NCBI RefSeq assembly: GCF_049276915.1
Contig: NZ_JBASXK010000072.1
Span: 58,122 to 122,121, forward strand
DNA length: 64,000 nucleotides
Direction: 5' to 3'
Source: Aestuariivita sp049276915
GTDB taxonomy: Bacteria > Pseudomonadota > Alphaproteobacteria > Rhodobacterales > Rhodobacteraceae
The notes under the pieces were generated by a model that was not told the origin of the DNA, searched no databases, and was given only the letters and a program-made list of their open reading frames with translations. A program made the position numbers and the translations under genes. This document shows positions 42,949-51,466 of the stretch, one piece after another (within the stretch, counting starts at the first letter, position 1; every line of letters begins with the position of its first letter).

Positions 42949-44160
42949 TCAGAAAAAACTCCGCCCCGGGCCTTGTGCGGGAACTGCGAGGTGATCGGCG
43001 ATGCTGGCTGCGACATCTGCAAAGGCCAGTTGCCCCAATGGCCCGGCCCCTTGCCCTGCGACAAGGACAGGTGCACGCTCGCGCGTGTGGTCGGTGCCGA
43101 TCCATGTGGGATCATTCCCATGATCCGCCGTGAGGACGAGGATATCATCGCGCCGCAACCGTGCGACGATTGCTCCAATCTCTGCGTCAAACCATTCCAA
43201 CGCACGGGCATAGCCCGACACATCACGGCGATGACCATAGAGGCTGTCAAACTCGACGAAATTGGCAAAGACCAGCGCGCCTTGGGGGGCCTCTCCCACC
43301 AGATCCGACAGATGGCGCATTAGCGTGGCGTCATCGCCCTTGCGAACTTCGTCTATGCCCTGCATTGAAAAGATATCGCCAATCTTGCCAATGGCATAGA
43401 CTGGCTTTCCTGCGTCTTGCACCCAGTTTGTGAGCACCGGTTGCGGTGGGGTCATGGCATAGTCATGCCGGTTTGGGGTGCGCGTAAAGCCAGTCTTCGC
43501 GTTCCCCAGAAACGGCCGGGCGATCACGCGACCCACTTTCATCTCATGCAGACGCGGGGCGATAGCTGCACAAAGGCTCAGCAACCGATCGAGGCCGAAT
43601 ACCTCTTCATGAGCGGCTATCTGAAACACGCTGTCGGCAGACGTGTAACAGATCGGCCAACCCGTCCTGATATGTTCAGCACCAAGGCGCTTGAGGATTT
43701 CGGTTCCCGACGCATGGCAATTTCCCAGGATCCCATCCGTGCCGGCAATTGCGGCAACATAGGCGCTCAAATCGGGGGGAAAGGCCGGCGTGATATCCGG
43801 GAAATAGTGCCAATCCCACGGCACGGGCAAACCCGCCAGTTCCCAGTGGCCAGAGGGCGTATCCTTGCCCTGCGACGTCTCGGTAGCAGCTCCGAACAGG
43901 CCTTGGACCTCGGTTTCCAAACCAGGCACCTGCATGCCCGAGGCCAGTTCCAAAGCCCGCCACAAACCAAGCCGCGCCAGATGAGGAAGGACAAGCGGGC
44001 CGCTGCGCCCCTCCTCTGCCTGACCGGCAGCGCAGGCCCGCGCGATATGGCCCAACGTATTGGCACCCTGATCAGGGGTTACTCCGTTGAAAAAGCGATC
44101 AGCATCAGGAGCACCGCCGATGCCGACCGAATCCATGACCACCAGAAAGGCGCGTGGCAT
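42949..44160 (-). CDS. deoB: Phosphopentomutase
   Basis: A 403-residue metal-dependent mutase of the alkaline phosphatase superfamily that converts (deoxy)ribose-1-phosphate to the 5-phosphate. N-terminal VVMDSVGIGGAPDADRF contains the metal Asp and C-terminal LTADHGNDPTWIGTDHTRE contains the further metal-binding residues. The length is as expected. Its ATG overlaps the deoA stop by one base (TGATG), so translation is coupled. No deoC aldolase gene is in the operon, so the pentose phosphate must be processed by a gene elsewhere. Confidence 0.97.
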   Translation of the reverse strand: MPRAFLVVMDSVGIGGAPDADRFFNGVTPDQGANTLGHIARACAAGQAEEGRSGPLVLPHLARLGLWRALELASGMQVPGLETEVQGLFGAATETSQGKDTPSGHWELAGLPVPWDWHYFPDITPAFPPDLSAYVAAIAGTDGILGNCHASGTEILKRLGAEHIRTGWPICYTSADSVFQIAAHEEVFGLDRLLSLCAAIAPRLHEMKVGRVIARPFLGNAKTGFTRTPNRHDYAMTPPQPVLTNWVQDAGKPVYAIGKIGDIFSMQGIDEVRKGDDATLMRHLSDLVGEAPQGALVFANFVEFDSLYGHRRDVSGYARALEWFDAEIGAIVARLRRDDILVLTADHGNDPTWIGTDHTRERAPVLVAGQGAGPLGQLAFADVAASIADHLAVPAQGPGRSFF

Positions 44161-45467
44161 CAGCCAACCCTTTCATGGATCAGCGCCGGAATCTCGGGGG
44201 GATCAGAGGACAGTGTGATAGCCGCGCGCACTGCGCGCTCGGCCCGGCGTGCGGCGTCCTCGCGCACGGCATGCACGACGGCCAGCGGCTGGCCTTTGGC
44301 GACAAATGAGCCAAGGCGCACGACTCCGGACAGACCGACCGAGGGATCGATCGTATCCGCCTCGACCTGGCGTCCGCCACCAAGGCCGACAACGACCAGC
44401 CCCAGCGCTTCACCGTCCATCGCAGCCACATAGCCATCTTGGGCAACGGCCACTTCGCGGATCACATTCGCCTCTGGGAGGAACCTTTGCCAGTTGCTGA
44501 CAAATTCCACCGGGCCGCCCATGGCTGCGATCATCTGGCCGAAGCGCTCGGCAACGCGCCCGTCGCGCAACGCCTCGACGATCATGTCGGCACCTTGTTG
44601 CACGCCTTGTGACAACCCGGCATTGGCCAAGAGCACGCCTCCAAGCGCGGCCGTGACTTCGACCAATGGGCCTTGCACCTCGCCCTTCAACACCCGCATC
44701 ACCTCGGCCACTTCCAGAGCGTTGCCCAGACTTGGGGCCAGGGGCTGATTCATATCGGTGATCACTGCGGTGGTTTTGCAACCTGCGGCATTGGCGGTAT
44801 CGGTCAACGCCTTGGCCAGTGCGCGCGCCTCATCGGTCGTTTTCATGAACGCGCCCGAGCCGATCTTGACGTCCAGCACCAACGCATCAAGACCCGCAGC
44901 CAGCTTCTTGGACAGGATTGAGGCCGTGATGAGATCAAGGCTTTCAACCGTTGCCGTCACATCGCGGATTGCATAAAGCCGCTTGTCCGCAGGCGCGATG
45001 TTGGATGTTGCGCCAACGATCGCACAACCCGTCCTGTTCAGTATGTCATTCAGCTGATCCCTGGTGATCTGCGTCACAACACCGGGAATCGACTCGAGCT
45101 TGTCCAGCGTACCACCCGTGTGACCCAGCCCGCGACCTGATATCATCGGCACAATGCCTCCGCAGACCGCCAAAGCAGGAGCCAGAAGCAGAGAGACACA
45201 ATCCCCGACTCCGCCCGTCGAGTGCTTGTCGATCACCGGCGCGTCCTGCGCCCAGTCCATGACATCACCGCTGTCGCGCATGGCCAGCGTCAGGGCGGTG
45301 CGGCCCGCCTCGCTGAGACCGCGAAGACATACGGCCATGGCAAAAGACCCTGCCTGAGCATCGCTGACCGTCTGATCTGCCAGCCCGCGCGCGAACCATG
45401 CAAGCTCGTCTTTCGACGGTTCTTCGCCGCGCCGCAGCCGCGCGATGATGGCGCGCGCGTCACTCAT
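44160..45467 (-). CDS. deoA: Thymidine phosphorylase
   Basis: A 435-residue pyrimidine-nucleoside phosphorylase that splits thymidine (and deoxyuridine) to base and deoxyribose-1-phosphate. Signature GRGLGHTGGTLDKLESIPG is complete, with DKHSTGGVGDCVS at the N-terminal side of the phosphate site. The start overlaps the cdd stop by four bases and its stop overlaps deoB by one, so cdd-deoA-deoB are translationally coupled. Family length fits. Confidence 0.97.
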   Translation of the reverse strand: MSDARAIIARLRRGEEPSKDELAWFARGLADQTVSDAQAGSFAMAVCLRGLSEAGRTALTLAMRDSGDVMDWAQDAPVIDKHSTGGVGDCVSLLLAPALAVCGGIVPMISGRGLGHTGGTLDKLESIPGVVTQITRDQLNDILNRTGCAIVGATSNIAPADKRLYAIRDVTATVESLDLITASILSKKLAAGLDALVLDVKIGSGAFMKTTDEARALAKALTDTANAAGCKTTAVITDMNQPLAPSLGNALEVAEVMRVLKGEVQGPLVEVTAALGGVLLANAGLSQGVQQGADMIVEALRDGRVAERFGQMIAAMGGPVEFVSNWQRFLPEANVIREVAVAQDGYVAAMDGEALGLVVVGLGGGRQVEADTIDPSVGLSGVVRLGSFVAKGQPLAVVHAVREDAARRAERAVRAAITLSSDPPEIPALIHERVG

Positions 45468-45859
45468 GAGCCAGTCATGTGGTCGTTTGTGAAAGCTCCC
45501 GGCAACAACTCGGCCAGTGTCATGTGAATTTCGGTGTCGCTGACTGTCGTGCCCATGGTCACAGGTACATCGCCAGAACCGAATTCGGCCAGTTTCTGAC
45601 GACAGCCGCCACAGGGTGTCACTGGCATCGGACTGCCAGCAATCACATAGACTTCGCTCAGCCGCGTCTCGCCTGCCGCCACCATGGCGGCAATTGCTCC
45701 GGCCTCGGCGCAGGTTCCCTCAGGGTAGGCGACATTTTCGACATTGCAGCCCAGATACACCGTGCCCGACGCCGCCCGGATTGCCGCCCCAACCTGGAAA
45801 TTCGAATAGGGCGCATGCGCGTTCAGGCGCACCGCAGCGGCGGCATCGCGCAGGCTCAT
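45464..45859 (-). CDS. cdd: Cytidine deaminase
   Basis: A 131-residue small (tetrameric-type) cytidine deaminase converting cytidine to uridine. Zinc ligands and catalytic Glu are visible in GTCAEAGAIAAMVAAGE and PCGGCRQKLAEF. The N-terminal AHAPYSNFQVGAAI is the conserved substrate contact. It feeds uridine to DeoA. Four-base overlaps join it to the VOC-bicupin gene upstream and deoA downstream. Confidence 0.96.
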   Translation of the reverse strand: MSLRDAAAAVRLNAHAPYSNFQVGAAIRAASGTVYLGCNVENVAYPEGTCAEAGAIAAMVAAGETRLSEVYVIAGSPMPVTPCGGCRQKLAEFGSGDVPVTMGTTVSDTEIHMTLAELLPGAFTNDHMTGS

Positions 45860-46944
45860 GTCAGCACCCGTGTGTCAAACGCACCGGGAAGTGAAACCTC
45901 AAGCAGTTCCAGGTCATCGGATGGATCGCTCAGCCGCGTCTTCATACCCGGCGGAATCGCAAAGGCATCACCCGGAGAGAGCGCATAGGGCTCACGGCCT
46001 TCGCCTTCCAGCACGACGGTGCCGTCCATGACGAAGGTGAACAGGATATCCGACGTGTGAACCGTCCATTGCGGCGCACCCTCGCCTTTGCGCACCACAT
46101 GCACACCCGCGACGTTCTGAGTGTTCAGCGCAATTGTCGTATCGCGCGATTGATAGCCGGGCAGACGAAACGGAGCCCATGTCGCCTCGTCCGCCTTGTG
46201 ATGCACGAATTTCTGCCCCGAGAACACCCGGTCGGGATTGGCGGGGCCGTTGGGCAATTCCATCTCATGATCAATCGTGGTGACATGTTCGGCCGGCACT
46301 CCGATCTCGATCACCTCGATATTGTCGGAGGCAAAAAGAACCCTGTGCCGGATCTGCGGAGGTTGGATCACGCAATTGCCGGCATGCAGTCGAAAGGGCT
46401 CGCCCTGATCCTCATAGACCAGATCGACCCAGCCGCGATAACAGAAAATCAGCTGAAACCCGACCGTGTGATAATGCACCATATCCGGCACAGGCCCACC
46501 GTCGGGAATGCGAATATGGCTGGCAATGATCGACCCCCCCAGTCGGTCTGGGAGCAAATCGCGATAATGCATGCCCGCACGGCCGATGATCCAGGGTGCC
46601 TGATCCGCCAAACGCCGCACGACAAAGGAATGCACAGTCTCAGGCATGACCAGAGGTGGGTTGGCTTCATCAATTTCGACACGCGTTCCATTGGGCGCGA
46701 TGAGTTCGCGCGCGCCCCCCGCAAAACTGTCAGGGTCATCTGTCAGGATGCGGATCGTGCCGGGTGGCTCGGGAGCTCCTTTCTGAACCCGCAGGCGCAG
46801 GCCGTAACCGGAAAACACGGCAACCTGAGGATCGTCGGCCGGATAGATCATATCCAGCCTCATCCCGAGCGTCTTGGTGAAAAACGGAATATCGTCCCGC
46901 AACTCTGACGTAGGTAAGCGGATTTCTGCTTTGGGCTCTGACAT
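45856..46944 (-). CDS. VOC domain fused to two cupin domains
   Basis: A 362-residue three-domain protein. Residues ~1-110 look like a vicinal-oxygen-chelate (glyoxalase) fold (LRDDIPFFTKTLGMRLDMIY through VFSGYGLRLRVQKGAPEPPG). Two cupin domains follow, one around residues 155-240 (DMVHYHTVGFQLIFCYRGWV with His ligands, VIQPPQIRHRVL) and one at about 285-355 (LSPGDAFAIPPGMKTR). The start at 46944 has GAGGGAG upstream. It is translationally coupled to cdd, so it belongs to the nucleoside salvage operon, but its reaction is unknown. It could be a metal-dependent dioxygenase or isomerase for a nucleoside-derived or related compound. Confidence 0.85.
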   Translation of the reverse strand: MSEPKAEIRLPTSELRDDIPFFTKTLGMRLDMIYPADDPQVAVFSGYGLRLRVQKGAPEPPGTIRILTDDPDSFAGGARELIAPNGTRVEIDEANPPLVMPETVHSFVVRRLADQAPWIIGRAGMHYRDLLPDRLGGSIIASHIRIPDGGPVPDMVHYHTVGFQLIFCYRGWVDLVYEDQGEPFRLHAGNCVIQPPQIRHRVLFASDNIEVIEIGVPAEHVTTIDHEMELPNGPANPDRVFSGQKFVHHKADEATWAPFRLPGYQSRDTTIALNTQNVAGVHVVRKGEGAPQWTVHTSDILFTFVMDGTVVLEGEGREPYALSPGDAFAIPPGMKTRLSDPSDDLELLEVSLPGAFDTRVLT

Positions 46945-47046
46945 GGTAACTCCCTCTCGCAGGTCAGAGTGGCGGGGAGCCTCAGATTCTGCAAGAGAGG
47001 GCTGCGACAGCAACGCACCCTTCCCGGGTTTCGCTGCAAATAAAAA

Positions 47047-47064
47047 TAGTTTAATGCTAAACTA
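47047..47064. promoter_or_regulatory. Perfect inverted repeat in a divergent promoter region
   Basis: TAGTTTA and its complement TAAACTA flank ATGC. The repeat is embedded in an AT-rich island between the VOC-bicupin operon (start 46944) and maeB (start 47089), 24 bases before the maeB ATG. This layout suits a dimeric repressor, possibly MarR-type. The regulator is unknown. Confidence 0.55.
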
Positions 47065-47088
47065 AATTTTTTGAGGGAGAGAAGAGAG

Positions 47089-49362
47089 ATGTCGGACAAT
47101 CAGTCGCTCAGACAGGCCGCACTGTTTTATCACGAGCATCCAAAACCGGGAAAACTGGAGATTCGCGCCACCAAGCCGATGGCGAATGGCCGCGATCTGG
47201 CGCGCGCCTATTCCCCCGGCGTGGCCGAGGCCTGCATCGAAATCAAGAACAATCCGGCAGACGCCGCCCGTTATACGGCGCGCGGCAATCTGGTTGCGGT
47301 TGTCACGAACGGCACAGCAGTCCTTGGCCTGGGCGACATCGGAGCACTGGCGTCAAAACCGGTGATGGAAGGCAAAGCGGTTCTGTTCAAGAAATTTGCC
47401 AACATCGATTGCTTCGACATCGAACTCAACCAAAGTGACCCCGAAAAGCTGGCTGAAATCGTCTGCGCGCTTGAACCGACTTTCGGCGCGATCAACCTTG
47501 AAGACATCAAGGCCCCGGACTGTTTCATCGTCGAAAAAATCTGCCGCGAGCGGATGAACATCCCGGTCTTTCACGACGATCAGCACGGCACGGCAATCGT
47601 GGTCGGTGCCGCCGTCAAGAACGCGCTGCATGTCACCGGCAAGAACTTCGAAGATATCAAGGTTGTCTCGACCGGCGGTGGCGCTGCGGGCATTGCCTGC
47701 CTCAACATGTTGCTCAAGCTGGGCCTGAAGCGCGAGAACGTCTGGCTGTGCGATCTGCATGGCCTCATCCATGAGGGACGAACGACGGATATGAATCCGC
47801 AAAAGGCCGCTTTCGCGCAAAAGACCGACATGCGCACTCTGGATCAGGTGATCGAAGGGGCGGATCTTTTCCTCGGCCTCTCCGGCCCAAAAGTCCTGAC
47901 CCAATCCATGGTCGGGCGCATGGCGAAGCGGCCGATCATCTTTGCCCTGGCGAACCCTACACCCGAAATCCTGCCCGAAGAAGTCCGTGAGGTCGCACCC
48001 GACGCCATTATCGCCACCGGACGCAGCGATTTTCCCAATCAGGTCAACAACGTCCTGTGTTTTCCCTTCATCTTTCGGGGAGCTCTCGATGTCGGGGCGA
48101 CCGAGATCAACGACGCCATGCAACTGGCCTGCATCGACGGCATTGCCGAACTTGCCCGAGCCACCACCAGCGCTGAAGCCGCCGCCGCCTATAGCGGCGA
48201 AAAGCTTACATTTGGCGCCGATTACCTGATCCCCAAACCCTTTGATCCAAGGCTGATCGGTGTTGTGTCCAGTGCCGTTGCCAAAGCGGCAATGCAAACC
48301 GGCGTCGCGACGCGCCCGATCGAAGACATGGCAGCATACAGACAGCGCCTTGACGGTTCAGTCTTCAGATCCGCCCTGATCATGCGCCCCGTGTTCGAGG
48401 CCGCCGCCACCGCCTCCCGACGCATTGTCTTTGCCGAAGGCGAGGATGAACGGGTGCTCCGTTCAAGCCAGGCGATGCTTGAAGACACCACCGAAAAACC
48501 CATTCTGATCGGGCGCCCGGACGTGATCGAGCAACGCTGCGAACGCTATGGCCTGACCATCCGGCCGGGACGGGATTTCGAAGTGGTGAACCCCGAAAAT
48601 GACCCCCGGTATCGTGATTACTGGGGCACCTATCACGAAGTCATGGCGCGGCGCGGCGTCACCCCGGACCTGGCCCGCGCAGTCATGCGGACCAACACCA
48701 CCGCCATTGGCGCGGTGATGGTTTACCGCGAAGAGGCCGACAGCCTGATTTGCGGAACCTTCGGGCAATACCTGTGGCACCTGAACTATGTCACCCAGCT
48801 TTTGGGCGGACCAAACCTGCACCCGGTCGGTGCCTTGTCCCTGATGATCCTCGAAGATGGCCCCTTGTTCGTCGCTGATACTCAGGTCCACCCGGAACCC
48901 ACGCCGCAACAGATCGCTGAATCCGCGATCGGCGCTGCGCGCCACGTGCGCCGCTTTGGCCTCAAACCCAATGTGGCGCTGTGTTCGCATTCGCAATTCG
49001 GCAATCTGGACTGCGATACAGGCCAGCGGATGCGTGCGGCTCTTGCGATCCTGGACAGTCAGCCTCGCGATTTCTGCTATGAGGGAGAAATGCATATCGA
49101 TGCCGCGCTTGATCCCGAGTTGCGCGAGCGCGTGTTCCCCGCCAACCGGATGGAAGGTGCGGCAAACGTACTGATCTTCGCCAATTCGGATGCTGCCAGC
49201 GGCGTGCGCAACATTCTCAAGATGCGCGCAAGCGGGCTTGAGGTCGGACCGATCCTGATGGGCATGGGCAACCGCGCCCATATTGTAACGCCTTCGATCA
49301 CGGCACGCGGATTGCTGAACATGGGAGCCATCGCAGGGACACCCGTCGCCCAATACGGCTAG
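47089..49362 (+). CDS. maeB: NADP-dependent malic enzyme with C-terminal phosphotransacetylase-like domain
   Basis: A 757-residue MaeB-type malic enzyme. The N-terminal ~430 residues are the malic enzyme, with FHDDQHGTAIVVGAAVKNAL (metal and substrate site) and the NADP motif VVSTGGGAAGIACLNMLLKL. The C-terminal ~320 residues are a phosphate acetyltransferase-like domain that in this class is regulatory (acetyl-CoA inhibition) rather than catalytic. It makes pyruvate and NADPH from malate. The start at 47089 is set by the SD GAGAGAAGAG region; a Met six codons earlier is possible. Palindrome 47047-47064 lies just ahead. Confidence 0.96.
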   Translation: MSDNQSLRQAALFYHEHPKPGKLEIRATKPMANGRDLARAYSPGVAEACIEIKNNPADAARYTARGNLVAVVTNGTAVLGLGDIGALASKPVMEGKAVLFKKFANIDCFDIELNQSDPEKLAEIVCALEPTFGAINLEDIKAPDCFIVEKICRERMNIPVFHDDQHGTAIVVGAAVKNALHVTGKNFEDIKVVSTGGGAAGIACLNMLLKLGLKRENVWLCDLHGLIHEGRTTDMNPQKAAFAQKTDMRTLDQVIEGADLFLGLSGPKVLTQSMVGRMAKRPIIFALANPTPEILPEEVREVAPDAIIATGRSDFPNQVNNVLCFPFIFRGALDVGATEINDAMQLACIDGIAELARATTSAEAAAAYSGEKLTFGADYLIPKPFDPRLIGVVSSAVAKAAMQTGVATRPIEDMAAYRQRLDGSVFRSALIMRPVFEAAATASRRIVFAEGEDERVLRSSQAMLEDTTEKPILIGRPDVIEQRCERYGLTIRPGRDFEVVNPENDPRYRDYWGTYHEVMARRGVTPDLARAVMRTNTTAIGAVMVYREEADSLICGTFGQYLWHLNYVTQLLGGPNLHPVGALSLMILEDGPLFVADTQVHPEPTPQQIAESAIGAARHVRRFGLKPNVALCSHSQFGNLDCDTGQRMRAALAILDSQPRDFCYEGEMHIDAALDPELRERVFPANRMEGAANVLIFANSDAASGVRNILKMRASGLEVGPILMGMGNRAHIVTPSITARGLLNMGAIAGTPVAQYG

Positions 49363-49401
49363 GCCAGCGACACCAACGCGCAGAACTACCCTCTTGCCCT
49401 T

Positions 49402-49445
49402 CCCGCGCAGGCGCGGTCATAAAGCCCTGCGCGCGGAGGGTTTTT
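49402..49445 (+). terminator. Terminator or attenuator between maeB and prpE
   Basis: A GC-rich imperfect stem (CCCGCGCAGG pairing with a stretch in CCCTGCGCGCGG) is followed by GGGTTTTT. It lies 40 bases after the maeB stop and just ahead of the prpE SD (AGGAGG). It should end maeB transcription; an attenuating effect on prpE cannot be excluded. Confidence 0.45.
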
Positions 49446-49465
49446 GGCGCAGGAGGACCAAACTT

Positions 49466-51358
49466 ATGAGTTTCAGTGACGTCTACAACAGCTGGAAAGC
49501 TGATCCCGAGGGATTCTGGATGGAGGCGGCACAAGCCATCGACTGGGGAACCCCTCCAACCAAGGCCCTCACCGACAAGGGTAATGGCCTATATGAATGG
49601 TTCGCGGACGGCACGGTAAACACCTGCTGGAATGCCGTTGATCGCCATGTTTTGGCCGGTCATGGCCAGCGTGTCGCGATCATTCACGACAGCCCCATCA
49701 CCCAGTCCAAGCACGAAATCACCTACGAGGAACTCCAGACCCGCGTCTCGCTTCTGGCCGGCGCACTCAAGGCCAAAGGGATCGAAGCCGGAGACCGCGT
49801 CATTATCTATATGCCCATGGTCCCCGAGGCGATCGAGGCCATGCTGGCCTGTGCGCGTATCGGCGCGATCCATTCGGTCGTCTTTGGAGGCTTCGCGGCC
49901 AATGAACTTGCCGTACGCATCGACGACTGCACCCCAAAGGCGATCATCGCCGCCTCCTGCGGGCTCGAGCCGGGGCGTGTCGTGCATTACAAACCGCTTC
50001 TGGACGGCGCGATAGAACTGGCGACCCACAAACCGGAATTCTGCGTTGTTTTCCAGCGTGAACAGGAAGTTGCCAAACTCAAGGAAGACCGCGACGTGGA
50101 TTGGCACGGCTTTCAGGCGGGCGTCGCACCGGCAGACTGCGTGAATGTTCCCGGCAATCATCCTGCATACATCCTGTATACATCGGGTACCACCGGCGCA
50201 CCCAAAGGCGTCGTGCGCCACACAGGCGGACATCTCGTCGCGCTGAACTGGACGATGAAGAACATTTACAACGTCGATCCGGGCGACGTCTTCTGGGCTG
50301 CATCCGATGTCGGCTGGGTCGTGGGGCACAGCTATATCTGCTACGCGCCTCTTGTCCACGGAAACACCACCATCGTGTTCGAGGGCAAACCCGTCGGCAC
50401 CCCTGACGCAGGCACCTTCTGGCGTGTCATCCAAGAGCACAATGTCGTAAGTTTTTTCACCGCCCCCACAGCGATCCGCGCGGTCAAACGCGAAGACCCG
50501 AAGGGCGAATTCATCAAGAAATACGACCTCTCCAGCCTCAAGGCACTCTATCTTGCTGGCGAACGCGCCGACCCGGACACCATCGAATGGGCCGGCAAGG
50601 CGCTTGGCGTGCCAGTCTATGACCACTGGTGGCAAACGGAAACCGGCTGGACCATCGCCGGCATGCCCGCCGGGATCGAAACCCTGCCCGTCAAGATCGG
50701 CTCTCCTTCCGTGCCAATGCCCGGCTATGACGTCCAGATGCTTGATGATGCAGGCCATCCCATGCCCGCCGGAGAATTGGGCGCGATCGCAATCAAGCTC
50801 CCCCTGCCCCCAGGCACATTGCCTACATTGTGGAATGCCGAAGACCGCTTCCGCACATCCTACCTCACCGCCTTCCCGGGGTATTACGAAACCGGAGACG
50901 CGGGCATGAAGGATGAGGATGGGTATCTCTATATCATGGCGCGCACGGATGACGTGATCAACGTGGCTGGGCACCGCCTGTCCACAGGTGGGATGGAAGA
51001 AGTCCTTGCAGGCCATCCGGATGTCGCCGAATGTGCGGTGATCGGGGTGAGCGATGCGCTCAAGGGGCAGATGCCCGTAGGGTTCCTTTGCCTGTCCAAA
51101 GGCGTGAACCGCCCGCATGCCGAGATCACGGCAGAAGTCGTCAAACTTGTGCGAGACAAGATCGGACCGGTTGCCGCGTTCAAACTTGCGGTCGTCGTCG
51201 ATCGCTTGCCCAAAACCCGTTCGGGCAAGATCCTGCGTGCAACCATGGTCAAGATCGCCGATGGCGAGGCGTTCAAAATGCCAGCAACCATCGATGACCC
51301 TGCCATTCTGGATGAGATCAAGGCAGCTTTGCAAACAATTGGCTACGCCAAAGGCTGA
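49466..51358 (+). CDS. prpE: Propionyl-CoA synthetase
   Basis: A 630-residue acetyl-CoA/propionyl-CoA synthetase-type ANL enzyme. It shows YTSGTTGAPKGVVRHTGGH, VYDHWWQTETGWTI and the hinge ARTDDVINVAGHRLSTGGME, and ends with PKTRSGKILRATMVKIADGE including the catalytic Lys. The N-terminal FSDVYNSWKADPEGFWMEAA and the phrase VKIGSPSVPMPGYDVQMLDD are typical of PrpE rather than Acs. It would activate propionate (and acetate) to the CoA ester. The start at 49466 follows AGGAGG; an ATG 24 codons earlier is less likely. Terminator 51383-51414 follows. Confidence 0.93.
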   Translation: MSFSDVYNSWKADPEGFWMEAAQAIDWGTPPTKALTDKGNGLYEWFADGTVNTCWNAVDRHVLAGHGQRVAIIHDSPITQSKHEITYEELQTRVSLLAGALKAKGIEAGDRVIIYMPMVPEAIEAMLACARIGAIHSVVFGGFAANELAVRIDDCTPKAIIAASCGLEPGRVVHYKPLLDGAIELATHKPEFCVVFQREQEVAKLKEDRDVDWHGFQAGVAPADCVNVPGNHPAYILYTSGTTGAPKGVVRHTGGHLVALNWTMKNIYNVDPGDVFWAASDVGWVVGHSYICYAPLVHGNTTIVFEGKPVGTPDAGTFWRVIQEHNVVSFFTAPTAIRAVKREDPKGEFIKKYDLSSLKALYLAGERADPDTIEWAGKALGVPVYDHWWQTETGWTIAGMPAGIETLPVKIGSPSVPMPGYDVQMLDDAGHPMPAGELGAIAIKLPLPPGTLPTLWNAEDRFRTSYLTAFPGYYETGDAGMKDEDGYLYIMARTDDVINVAGHRLSTGGMEEVLAGHPDVAECAVIGVSDALKGQMPVGFLCLSKGVNRPHAEITAEVVKLVRDKIGPVAAFKLAVVVDRLPKTRSGKILRATMVKIADGEAFKMPATIDDPAILDEIKAALQTIGYAKG

Positions 51359-51382
51359 CCCCGGCATCACCTTGCATAAATG

Positions 51383-51414
51383 CCCGCGCAGAGCAGTTCA
51401 CCCGCGCGGGTTTT
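51383..51414 (+). terminator. Intrinsic terminator after prpE
   Basis: Arms CCCGCGC and GCGCGGG pair around a 14-base loop and are followed by TTTT. It is 25 bases after the prpE stop. The in-frame ATG at 51380 for the amidase lies in front of this hairpin, which argues for the later start. Confidence 0.65.
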
Positions 51415-51466
51415 CCTTGCAACCGGTATCGGCAAGTCTACGCTGGCGTCGAAACACGGAGGACCG

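Noticed and set aside
49589..51370. Open frame (593 codons) opposite prpE
   Set aside because: Antisense shadow. The plus-strand reading has full PrpE motifs.
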